A stretch of DNA of 9,902 nt from Rickettsiales bacterium (GTDB lineage Bacteria; Pseudomonadota; Alphaproteobacteria; Rickettsiales; UBA1997): assembly GCA_947455845.1 (NCBI GenBank), contig CANGQE010000030.1, positions 1 through 9,902 on the forward strand. Direction: 5' to 3'. Under the pieces are notes generated by a model, which saw nothing but the letters and a program-made list of their open reading frames with translations, was not told the origin of the DNA and did not search any database. The translations under genes were made by a program, and so were the position numbers. This document shows positions 1 through 6,475 of the stretch, piece by piece. How positions within the stretch are numbered: the first letter of the stretch is position 1; each line of letters starts with the position of its first letter.

Positions 1-103
1 CAGCATTCCATTTCGCATTAATTTCCTCTATCGTAAGCTTGCTCGGCACGGTGTTGTCAAAAGCATCAGACCGCGCTCTTCTAGTTTGTTCGCGCTGATC
101 CAT
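1..103 (-). CDS. N-terminus of an unrecognised protein, cut by window edge
   Basis: An open minus-strand frame begins with ATG at 103-101 and stays open for 34 codons to the window edge. It starts MDQREQTRRARSDAF and continues with a segment reading LTIEEINAKWNA. The visible part is hydrophilic and charged, with no signal peptide or membrane segment, so a cytoplasmic protein is likely. I do not recognise the family. The start lies only 4 nt after the secF stop codon on the same strand, so the two are probably co-transcribed and perhaps translationally coupled. This close spacing is the main reason to accept the frame as a gene. No Shine-Dalgarno motif precedes the ATG. Confidence 0.5.
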   Translation of the reverse strand, partial: MDQREQTRRARSDAFDNTVPSKLTIEEINAKWNA

Positions 104-107
104 TTTA

Positions 108-1010
108 TTATTTAGTTTTTTCTTCTTTTCTTGGATCTAGGTAAATCAAGATCGGAGCTGAAATGTAAATTGAAGAATAAGTTCCGATAATAATTCCAAC
201 AAAAGTTGCAGTACTGAAGCTGTGTAAAGCTTCACCACCAAAAAGCATCAAAGCCAAAAGTGAAACCAGAGTGACACTTGAAGTAAGTACGGTTCTGCTG
301 ATAGTTGAGTTGGTGCTCGAATTAATTAAATCGGATAAATCCATTTTTTTGTAACGACGTAAATTTTCGCGAATGCGGTCGTAAATTACCACTGAGTCAT
401 TAATGGAGTAACCGATCACGGTTAGAATTGCAGCAATTGAAGTTAAGTTAAATTCAAGTCCACTCAGAGAGAAAAATCCTAAAGTTAAAATTGCATCATG
501 CACTAAAGCAAAAATACCACCTAAACCAAACTGCCAGTCAAAACGAACCCAGATGTAAATCATGATAAAGGCGAAAGACATTAGTAATGCCATAAAGCCT
601 TTCTTAATCAGCTCGCTACCAACTTGAGGCCCAACATAATCGATTTTACGATATTCAACATTAGTAAAATTGCTGTTGAGGATGTCTTGAATTTTTTTAA
701 CAACTACTGACTGCTCTTCGGTAGTTTTGGCAACCCTAATTAACAAATCTTGCTGATCGACATTTTGAATTTGCACATCTTTTATTTCTGCCGTGATTAA
801 TTCACGAACCAAACTGACATCAACAGCTTCAGGCATCCGCGCTTCAATCAAAATTCCACCGGCAAAATCAATACCGAAATTTAAACCTTTAACACCAACT
901 AAAATTACTGAAGCGGCAATACAAACAACTGACATTATTAACGCCAGCTTGTGAACCTTCATGAAGTTAATTTTGGTATTGCTGAGAGATGAGCGGAGGT
1001 AGGAAAGCAT
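108..1010 (-). CDS. secF: Protein translocase subunit SecF
   Basis: SecF works with SecD and SecYEG in the inner membrane, using the proton gradient to help pull exported proteins across. The 300-residue product has a first membrane helix at about 22-40 followed by the signature GLNFGIDFAGGILIEAR (42-58). A periplasmic domain (about 60-130) leads to VGPQVGSELIKKG (126-138). Five more membrane helices follow, with the family motifs RFDWQFGLGG (156-165) and IGYSINDSVVIYDRIREN (199-216), which carry the conserved Asp and Arg residues. I chose the ATG at 1010. The frame extends upstream to a TTG at 1043, but those 11 extra residues are not typical of SecF. The length fits the family. secD is not in the window. 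The unknown gene at 1-103 follows after 4 nt; rpsT lies upstream beyond two palindromic repeats. Confidence 0.96.
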   Translation of the reverse strand: MLSYLRSSLSNTKINFMKVHKLALIMSVVCIAASVILVGVKGLNFGIDFAGGILIEARMPEAVDVSLVRELITAEIKDVQIQNVDQQDLLIRVAKTTEEQSVVVKKIQDILNSNFTNVEYRKIDYVGPQVGSELIKKGFMALLMSFAFIMIYIWVRFDWQFGLGGIFALVHDAILTLGFFSLSGLEFNLTSIAAILTVIGYSINDSVVIYDRIRENLRRYKKMDLSDLINSSTNSTISRTVLTSSVTLVSLLALMLFGGEALHSFSTATFVGIIIGTYSSIYISAPILIYLDPRKEEKTK

Positions 1011-1061
1011 GTGTCTGAGGATAAAATTACAACCGTTTCTCAATCTAAATCACAAGCCGTT

Positions 1062-1087
1062 ATCCTTGGGCGCTTGCGCCCTAGGAT
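1062..1087. repeat. 26-bp inverted repeat between rpsT and secF
   Basis: Two 12-nt arms (ATCCTTGGGCGC and GCGCCCTAGGAT) flank a TT loop, with one T-T mismatch. On the minus strand it continues GGATAAC, close to the GGATGAC end of the other palindromes in this window, so I place it in that family as a diverged copy. There is no T-tract, so it is not a classic intrinsic terminator, although as RNA it would form a strong GC-rich hairpin between rpsT and secF. Confidence 0.75.
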
Positions 1088-1121
1088 TTCGTGAGTTTGG
1101 CTTTTGAACTAAAACTCCTGA

Positions 1122-1155
1122 GATCCTCGGTGCGCCTTAGACGACCAAGAATGAC
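1122..1155. repeat. Palindromic interspersed repeat downstream of rpsT
   Basis: The plus strand begins GATCCTCGGT and ends ACCAAGAATGAC. As minus-strand RNA, ATTCTTGGT pairs with ACCGAGGAT over nine positions, two of them G-U. The ends match the GATCCT...AGGATGAC family seen at 6377, 8621 and 8695, but the interior differs. It lies 14 nt beyond the rpsT stop codon and could serve as a transcript 3' end or processing site; that role is inference. Confidence 0.7.
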
Positions 1156-1169
1156 GAGTATTTCTTAAA

Positions 1170-1439
1170 TTACTTAGCTTTAATCTTACGAATTGCTGAA
1201 GCGATTCTAGTCAATTTTCTTGATGCAGTATTTAGTTTGTAAACTTTTTTAGTAACACCACGCATGATTTCTGGCTCTAATGCTTTAAAGGCTTCGCGAG
1301 CTTTTGGCTCGTCGTTTAATTTAATAGCGTCGTCAACTTTTTTAATGAAAGTTCTGATTCTGCTTTTTCTAGCATTGTTAACTTCTTTTTTTGCAATACT
1401 GCCGCTAAGTGCTTTCTTTGCTGATTTGGTATTAGCCAT
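1170..1439 (-). CDS. rpsT: 30S ribosomal protein S20 (bS20)
   Basis: bS20 is a small basic protein that binds 16S rRNA early in assembly of the 30S subunit. The 89-residue product starts MANTKSAKKAL and is rich in Lys, Arg and Ala. It carries the family pattern RKSRIRTFIKKV (25-36) and the C-terminal signature LNTASRKLTRIASAI (69-83). Length and layout (long basic helices, no membrane segment) fit the family. The start is the ATG at 1439, which gives the expected MAN start. No Shine-Dalgarno motif is visible upstream (the 19 nt before the ATG read AAATAACAATTCCAAAATC). It sits between serS and secF on the same strand, separated from both by repeat-bearing gaps of 145 and 159 nt, so it may be transcribed alone. 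Confidence 0.96.
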   Translation of the reverse strand: MANTKSAKKALSGSIAKKEVNNARKSRIRTFIKKVDDAIKLNDEPKAREAFKALEPEIMRGVTKKVYKLNTASRKLTRIASAIRKIKAK

Positions 1440-1520
1440 GATTTTGGAATTGTTATTTGGAAAAAAAATTGAAGGCCGCGGAAAATATGGGGGAGATTGA
1501 ATTTAGCAAGAAAATCTTAC

Positions 1521-1605
1521 ACAATTATCAATTAACAATTAGCCGTTAACAGTTGCTCACTGCTCCCGCCCTCACTGTTAGTTGCTAATTGCTAACTGTT
1601 AACTT
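1521..1605. repeat. Heptamer array folded as an imperfect palindrome
   Basis: From 1522 the plus strand reads in 7-nt steps: CAATTAT, CAATTAA, CAATTAG, CCGTTAA, CAGTTGC, a GC-rich centre at about 1564-1570, then TTAGTTG, CTAATTG, CTAACTG, TTAACTT. The left half is made of CAATTAN units and the right half of their reverse complement, so the whole is an imperfect inverted repeat about 85 nt long. CTCACTG occurs twice around the centre (1556-1562 and 1571-1577). The right arm overlaps the last codons of serS. The 16 nt at 1521-1536 recur exactly, inverted, at 8723-8738 before nuoK. Confidence 0.75.
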
Positions 1606-2853
1606 CCTCACTCCGCCCATGTAGCCAACCAAAACCGGTGGCACATTAATCGAGCTGTCTTCATTTTGGTAATTTTCTAGAATCGCTACTAAAGTACGAC
1701 CCACTGCTAAAGCCGATCCATTTAAGGTGTGAACAAAAGCCGATTTACCTTCTTTATTTTTATATTTAATCGCACCGCGTCTGGCTTGAAAATCGCCGCA
1801 ATTTGAGCAGCTTGAAATCTCACGATACTTTTCTTGGCTTGGTAACCAAACTTCTAAATCGTAAGTTTTCTGGGCACAGAATCCCATGTCGCCCGTGCAA
1901 AGTAGAATCTTACGGAAAGGCAACTCTAAACGACGCAAAACTTCGCAAGAAATGTTGGTCATTCTTTCATGTTCAGCTTCAGATTGTTCGGCAGAAGTTA
2001 CTGAAACCAATTCTACTTTTTTAAATTGATGTTGGCGAATCATTCCCCTTGTGTCTTTTCCTGCTGATCCGGCTTCGCGGCGGAAGCATGGGGTGTAGGC
2101 TACAAAACGAATTGGTAAGTCAGTTTCGGCAAGAGTTTTTTTGGCAACTAAATTTACCAAAGAAACTTCGGAAGTGGGAATTAACCAGTAACCGTCAGTA
2201 GTTGAAAAAGCTTCTTCAGAAAATTTCGGCAATTGACCAGAAAAGCGCATTGCATCTGATTTAACTAAATTTGGTGGCGAAACTTCGGTGTAATTATTTT
2301 CCAAAGCCACATCAAGCATGAAGTTAGAAAGAGCGCGTTCCATGCGGGCAAGGCCGCCCGACAAGGTCGAAAATCTTGCGCCTGACATTAAAGCCGATTG
2401 ATCGAAATCAAGCATTTTTAAATTTTCGCCGAGATCATCGTGAGCTTTGGGCGTGAAAGAAAATTGGCGCGGAGTACCAAATGTTTCAATTTCAATATTG
2501 TCATTTTCATCTTTTCCTTGCGGCGTAGAATCGTGAGGAACGTTGGGAATTGTAGCTAGAATTTCATTTAACTTTTCATCAATTGAAAAATCATTTTCGG
2601 CAGCTGCTAGTTCAAGATTAACTTTTTTTGACTCTTCAAGAAGATGACTGGCATCTCCTTGAGCTTTTTTTATTTCAGCAATTTCTTTGGCAAACTTATT
2701 TCTTTTGGCTTGTAAATCTTGAATCAAAAAAGTTTTTTTTCTTTTTTCTTCATCAAATTTTAACAGCTCTTCAGCTCTAGTTTCATTGCTGCGTGACGCC
2801 ATTGCTGCGTCAAATTTTTCCGGATTCTCGCGGATCCACTTTATGTCTAGCAT
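1585..2853 (-). CDS. serS: Seryl-tRNA synthetase
   Basis: This class II aminoacyl-tRNA synthetase charges tRNA-Ser with serine in the cytoplasm, using ATP, and also serves selenocysteine tRNA where present. The 422-residue product has the usual N-terminal antiparallel coiled-coil arm (about 27-100) that grips the long tRNA variable arm, then the catalytic core. Motif 1 lies near 170-195. Motif 2 includes FRREAGSAGKDTRGMIRQHQ (257-276). Motif 3 is around GSALAVGRTLVAILENYQ (379-396). PTSEVSLVNL (226-235) and REISSCSNCGDFQARR (344-359) are also typical. Length is close to the usual 425 or so. The C-terminus is odd: after VPPVLVGYMGG it ends RKLTVSN, encoded within the heptamer palindrome at 1521-1605. 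It is divergent from dapE across a 74-nt gap. Confidence 0.97.
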   Translation of the reverse strand: MLDIKWIRENPEKFDAAMASRSNETRAEELLKFDEEKRKKTFLIQDLQAKRNKFAKEIAEIKKAQGDASHLLEESKKVNLELAAAENDFSIDEKLNEILATIPNVPHDSTPQGKDENDNIEIETFGTPRQFSFTPKAHDDLGENLKMLDFDQSALMSGARFSTLSGGLARMERALSNFMLDVALENNYTEVSPPNLVKSDAMRFSGQLPKFSEEAFSTTDGYWLIPTSEVSLVNLVAKKTLAETDLPIRFVAYTPCFRREAGSAGKDTRGMIRQHQFKKVELVSVTSAEQSEAEHERMTNISCEVLRRLELPFRKILLCTGDMGFCAQKTYDLEVWLPSQEKYREISSCSNCGDFQARRGAIKYKNKEGKSAFVHTLNGSALAVGRTLVAILENYQNEDSSINVPPVLVGYMGGVRKLTVSN

Positions 2854-2870
2854 TGTTTGTTGATTTAAGA

Positions 2871-2914
2871 TGAGGGGGAACTAAAAACTTTAAGAGTCTA
2901 TTCTTCTCCCCTCA
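2871..2914. promoter_or_regulatory. Inverted repeat in the serS/dapE divergent gap
   Basis: The 74-nt gap 2854-2927 must hold the promoters for both serS (leftward) and dapE (rightward). Within it TGAGGGG (2871-2877) is matched by CCCCTCA (2908-2914), and GAA/TTC extends the stem to 10 bp with a one-base bulge. The intervening stretch is AT-rich. It could be an operator or a hairpin in the leaders. I see no convincing -35/-10 pair for either gene, so the regulatory role is only suggested by position. Confidence 0.3.
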
Positions 2915-2927
2915 ACCAAAAATTTCA

Positions 2928-4085
2928 ATGATGAAACTCAACGCTGTCACACTTTCTCAAAAACTAATTCAAATCCCATCTTACAGCGGAGTGAATTTAG
3001 AGGTGATTGAATTTCTTGGGGATTACTTAAAAAATCTTGGTTTTACCTGCGACTTTCTGGAATATGAAGGCTCTGACTCCTACAAAGTAAATAATTTACA
3101 CGCGGTTTTTAACCCCAAAAATTCCGACAAGGTTTTATATTTTGCCGGTCACACTGATGTGGTAAATGAAGGCAATAAAGCCTCTTGGACTCACGATCCC
3201 TTTGCCGCAGAAATTATTGAAGGCAAGCTTTTTGGTCGTGGCGCAGTGGACATGAAATGCGCCATTGCTTGTTTTGTTAGCGCCGCAGAAGAATTTTTAG
3301 CGACAGAAAAAAACCCCGATTTCGGAATTGGTTTTTTAATTACCAATGATGAAGAAGCCGATGGCGTTAACGGCACCAAAAAGGTTTTAGAATGGATGCA
3401 AGAAACCGGCAAAAAAATTTCTCATTGTTTAGTTGGAGAACCGACTAATCCTGAAAAATTCGGGGAAATGATTAAGATCGGACGCCGCGGTTCAATTGGT
3501 TTCACCATAAAAATTATCGGTAAACAAGGTCATGTTGCTTACCCTGAAAATGCCTTAAATCCGATTACTATTTTAATTACGCTTTTAAAGATTTTAAAAG
3601 ATCACAAATTAGATGATGGTACTAAATTTTTCGATCCAAGCAATCTGGAAATCACCTCTATTTCTTCACAAAATTTAGGCGGCAACGTTATTCCTAACGA
3701 GGCACAAGCTGCTTTTAACATTCGCTTTAACGATACTCATTCTTCTAAGTCCATTCTTGATTTAGTTGAGTATGCTTGTCAAAAAACCATCGGCTTTGGT
3801 GCTAAATATGAGTTAAAACATCGCACTAGCGGTGAGTCTTTTTTAAGCACCCCCAAAGTTTTGGCAGAAATTGTCGTAAAAGCAGTTGAAAAAATTTGTG
3901 GCCTTACACCAATATTAAGCACCACCGGCGGAACTTCTGATGCCAGATTTATTAAAGATTACGCAGAAGTTGTCGAAATCGGCTTGGTTAATAAAACCGC
4001 TCACAAAATTGATGAATTTTCGGAAGTAAAAGAAATTGAACAATTACAAGAAACTTACTTAGAAATTCTGAAAACATTTAAATAA
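2928..4085 (+). CDS. dapE: Succinyl-diaminopimelate desuccinylase
   Basis: DapE is a di-zinc M20-family hydrolase that converts N-succinyl-LL-diaminopimelate to LL-diaminopimelate plus succinate, in the route to lysine and the peptidoglycan cross-linking residue. The 385-residue product shows the full active site: H75 and D77 in AGHTDVV, bridging D108 in GRGAVDMKC, catalytic base E142 and ligand E143 in NDEEADG, E171 in VGEPT, and H359 in TAHKIDE. Spacing matches Haemophilus DapE with a constant offset of 8 up to E171. The signature STTGGTSDARF (331-341) separates DapE from related ArgE. A dimerisation lid domain fills about 185-295. Two adjacent ATG codons (2928 and 2931) are possible starts. 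Its TAA overlaps the ATG of the kinase gene by one base (TAATG), so it heads a likely operon with the kinase and pgpA. Confidence 0.96.
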   Translation: MMKLNAVTLSQKLIQIPSYSGVNLEVIEFLGDYLKNLGFTCDFLEYEGSDSYKVNNLHAVFNPKNSDKVLYFAGHTDVVNEGNKASWTHDPFAAEIIEGKLFGRGAVDMKCAIACFVSAAEEFLATEKNPDFGIGFLITNDEEADGVNGTKKVLEWMQETGKKISHCLVGEPTNPEKFGEMIKIGRRGSIGFTIKIIGKQGHVAYPENALNPITILITLLKILKDHKLDDGTKFFDPSNLEITSISSQNLGGNVIPNEAQAAFNIRFNDTHSSKSILDLVEYACQKTIGFGAKYELKHRTSGESFLSTPKVLAEIVVKAVEKICGLTPILSTTGGTSDARFIKDYAEVVEIGLVNKTAHKIDEFSEVKEIEQLQETYLEILKTFK

Positions 4086-5830
4086 TGAGAAGAAAGTCAG
4101 CAAAAACACATCATTCAAGGTTTAACATCACGCTGGTTTTTGTCGTCATTTCAATTGTTATCTCTTTATTGTCACTGTGGTTTGGGGTGCGTTTAATCAA
4201 TAATGCCGAAGATGAAATTCATCACGATTTACAAATAGAAATGGTGAATTTGGAAAGAAGTTTAAGCGATAAAATTGATCACACTTTTTCTATTATTAAA
4301 AACATCAACTCCCAGATTGCCGAAAACCCCACCAATAAAAAACACATTAACGATATTTTAAAAAGATATCGCACCAGCCCTAGTCTTAACGAAAGTTTTG
4401 CTTGGACTATTTTCTCGTGGTCTAACACCGATTTCCAACTCACCGTTGACGCCCAATATGGCATTATGGATAAACCGTATGATTTATCGACTCGCGATTA
4501 CATTTCTTTAACTGAAAAAGAACCTAATATATTTCATCTTGGGTCACCAATAATCGGCTCAACCAGTAGAAAGTGGATGATCCCCGGAGGAGTGGGAACT
4601 ACTGATGAAAATGGCAAATATCTTGGAACAATGACGATCGGTTTTGAAATTGGCGCCTTGGCCAAACTACTACATAATATTGTACAAAATCCCAATGTTA
4701 CTTTTAGCTTATTTAACAAAAACGAAGTAGCTATTTTGCATGGAGATATAAAAAACTCCAATATCGATAAGATCAGTGATGACAGCTCTTTTAATCTCGC
4801 AACCAGCAAAGTTCTAAACAAAATAAATTCCAAACAATCTGAAGAGGTTTTTAGCATTTCCTTATTTGGAAATCGCCACGCCTTTTTAGCCAAAAAAGTT
4901 GCCAACTATCCTTTTATCCTCTTTTTAAGATATGACAAACATGCTATTGGCAGCAGTTTCTGGAACCTTGTCCAATCAAGAACCATCGAACTATTATCCA
5001 TCTCTCTAGGATTAACAATATTGCTAATTTTAATTTATCGCGAGAAGCGTCAAACCCTGAAAATCCTTGAGCTACAACAATATGCCGAGCATGCCAATCA
5101 AACTAAAAGTGAGTTTCTATCACAATCAATTCACGAATTTAAAAATTTTATTTTTGGAATTCAGGGCTGCGCTGAAATTATTAAAAATGATCTGAAAATC
5201 CTAATTTCAACCTTCACCAAAGATGGCATGCTCCACAATAAAAGAGACCTGCATGAGCTTGAAACCGACTTTAATCTGAGCGAAGAAATTATTGAGGCCA
5301 CCAATAATCTTAGTGTTTTTATTAATGATCTGACCGATCTCAATTGCGCCGAAAGCGGTGACTTTAAAATCATTAAAAGTCCGAAGCCAACCAACATTGA
5401 GAATATCATCAAGCAATCAGTGAAGTTGATGCTGAAAAAAGCTAAAAACTACGACATCACACTAGTTGCCAAGATTGAAGATCACCTACACAAGCCTATT
5501 GACGTTGATCCTAAAAGGATAAAACAAGTTATTACCAACCTCATCTCACACGCTATTAAACACAGCCCACCCGATACTGTTGTAGAAATTTTTGCCCGAA
5601 ATGTTGCGGATAAAGTTGAAATTAAAATACAAGATCAAGGCTTTGGAATGAACGAGCGCGAGATAAAAGCTGCGTTAAAAAAATATCAAACCATGAAATC
5701 TAATGCTAAAAAACTTGATTCTGTTGGATTAGAATTACCAATTCTTAAATATTTAGTTGAGGCGCAAGGCGGTATTTTTGAAATAAAATCAGAACGCGGT
5801 ATTGGCACCGAAGTTAAAATAATTTTTTAA
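4085..5830 (+). CDS. Membrane sensor histidine kinase, degenerate catalytic core
   Basis: The 581-residue product has a first membrane helix at about 14-37, a large extracytoplasmic domain (about 40-295) and a second helix at about 299-318. It continues with a DHp domain (about 335-420) and a HATPase domain (about 435-581). The outer domain carries DYISLTEKEP, SPIIGSTSRKW and DENGKYLGTMTIGFE, resembling double-Cache (PDC) ligand sensors. The H-box retains His350 and Glu351 (SIHEFKNFIFGIQG) but lacks the usual Pro. The N-box reads NLISHAIKHSP, with His489 replacing the second Asn. The G1 box is normal (DQGFGM, 517-522). The G2 box is weak (DSVGLELPI in place of GTGLGLPI). RGIGTEV (571-577) is intact. 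It may be a kinase with reduced ATP use or mainly a phosphatase; this is inference. No receiver domain is fused and no response regulator is nearby. It starts inside the dapE stop codon, and pgpA follows 11 nt later. Confidence 0.88.
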   Translation: MRRKSAKTHHSRFNITLVFVVISIVISLLSLWFGVRLINNAEDEIHHDLQIEMVNLERSLSDKIDHTFSIIKNINSQIAENPTNKKHINDILKRYRTSPSLNESFAWTIFSWSNTDFQLTVDAQYGIMDKPYDLSTRDYISLTEKEPNIFHLGSPIIGSTSRKWMIPGGVGTTDENGKYLGTMTIGFEIGALAKLLHNIVQNPNVTFSLFNKNEVAILHGDIKNSNIDKISDDSSFNLATSKVLNKINSKQSEEVFSISLFGNRHAFLAKKVANYPFILFLRYDKHAIGSSFWNLVQSRTIELLSISLGLTILLILIYREKRQTLKILELQQYAEHANQTKSEFLSQSIHEFKNFIFGIQGCAEIIKNDLKILISTFTKDGMLHNKRDLHELETDFNLSEEIIEATNNLSVFINDLTDLNCAESGDFKIIKSPKPTNIENIIKQSVKLMLKKAKNYDITLVAKIEDHLHKPIDVDPKRIKQVITNLISHAIKHSPPDTVVEIFARNVADKVEIKIQDQGFGMNEREIKAALKKYQTMKSNAKKLDSVGLELPILKYLVEAQGGIFEIKSERGIGTEVKIIF

Positions 5831-5841
5831 AATTTTAAAAC

Positions 5842-6363
5842 ATGCTCAAAGTTCACGAAATTCTCTTAACATTTTTTTACTGCGGCAAAATCAAAAAGGC
5901 TCCCGGAACATTTGGTAGCTTTATGGCGCTGGTTTTTTGGCTAGCTTTAGCAAAATTATTTCACGATTGGCAAATTTCTATTTTGCTCCAAAATATTTTT
6001 TGGGGTATTTTTCTAACCGCTTCCTTTATTTACGGTTGTTTAGCTAGCCCGATTTATACTAAGCAATTTGATGAATCTGATCACCAAACTATTGTTTTGG
6101 ATGAGGTAGTTGGACAAATTTTGCCTTTGCAGTTTGTTTTTGCCTTTTTGTATCACGATTATTTTTCCCATCCAACTATGATGTCCGCTCATTTATTTTT
6201 CTGTTTCGTATTATTCCGCTTTCTCGATATTAAAAAACCGCTATTCATTGGATTTGCTGATCGTAATTTTAAAAACGGTTTTGGCGTAATGTTTGACGAT
6301 TTATTATGCGGAATTGTGGTAGCTTTATTTGCAGGGGCTTTGTTTTTGAACCACTTGTTTTAG
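5842..6363 (+). CDS. pgpA: Phosphatidylglycerophosphatase A
   Basis: PgpA is an inner-membrane phosphatase that removes the phosphate from phosphatidylglycerophosphate to give phosphatidylglycerol. The 173-residue product has all the family motifs: KAPGTFGS (19-26), the metal-binding pair D87/E88 in IVLDEVVGQ (84-92), FRFLDIKKP (125-133) and GVMFDDLLCGI (148-158) with D152/D153. About four hydrophobic segments (roughly 28-40, 48-66, 93-104, 155-170) fit a small membrane enzyme, and the length is normal. The ATG at 5842 lies 11 nt after the kinase stop and has no Shine-Dalgarno motif. It is probably the last gene of the dapE-kinase-pgpA group, since a palindromic repeat and a possible new promoter follow. 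Confidence 0.95.
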   Translation: MLKVHEILLTFFYCGKIKKAPGTFGSFMALVFWLALAKLFHDWQISILLQNIFWGIFLTASFIYGCLASPIYTKQFDESDHQTIVLDEVVGQILPLQFVFAFLYHDYFSHPTMMSAHLFFCFVLFRFLDIKKPLFIGFADRNFKNGFGVMFDDLLCGIVVALFAGALFLNHLF

Positions 6364-6376
6364 CTTTGTAAAACTA

Positions 6377-6401
6377 GATCCTGAAACAAGTTCAGGATGA
6401 C
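6377..6401. repeat. Palindromic interspersed repeat, pgpA/nuoH gap
   Basis: The arms ATCCTGAA and TTCAGGAT form a perfect 8-bp stem around the loop ACAAG, bounded by G on the left and GAC on the right. The same 25 bases occur exactly at 8621-8645 and inverted with one change at 8695-8719. It lies 13 nt after the pgpA stop. There is no T-run, so it is not a standard terminator, though it may mark the transcript end. Confidence 0.85.
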
Positions 6402-6411
6402 GGAGTGTGGA

Positions 6412-6439
6412 TTGACATTGTTAATTCAGTAAATAAATT
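6412..6439 (+). promoter_or_regulatory. Possible sigma-70 promoter upstream of nuoH
   Basis: A perfect -35 box, TTGACA (6412-6417), is followed after 16 nt by TAAATT (6434-6439), which matches 4 of 6 bases of the -10 consensus. The predicted transcript would start near 6446 and leave about 30 nt before the nuoH ATG at 6476. It sits just after the repeat at 6377-6401, between the dapE group and the nuo group. This is consensus matching by eye in AT-rich DNA, so it is only moderately supported. Confidence 0.45.
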
Positions 6440-6475
6440 GCGCCGCTTCTTAAAAATTCTCCTTCCCCAAATTTC

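Noticed and set aside
1011..1043. Upstream TTG start that would lengthen SecF by 11 residues
   Set aside because: The extra residues are not typical of SecF, and an ATG at 1010 gives the usual family start.
1264..1500. Plus-strand open frame of 78 codons antisense to rpsT
   Set aside because: It lies opposite a clear ribosomal protein gene, and most of its sequence is explained as a shadow of rpsT.
1521..1605. Possible CRISPR array
   Set aside because: The units are 7 nt and contiguous with no spacers, unlike CRISPR repeats of about 24-40 nt.
4534..4905. Minus-strand open frame of 123 codons inside the kinase gene
   Set aside because: It is fully antisense to the sensor-domain coding region and shows no recognisable domain.
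6377..6401. Rho-independent terminator after pgpA
   Set aside because: The hairpin has no following T-run, and the same sequence recurs elsewhere as a dispersed repeat; a termination role is possible but unsupported.
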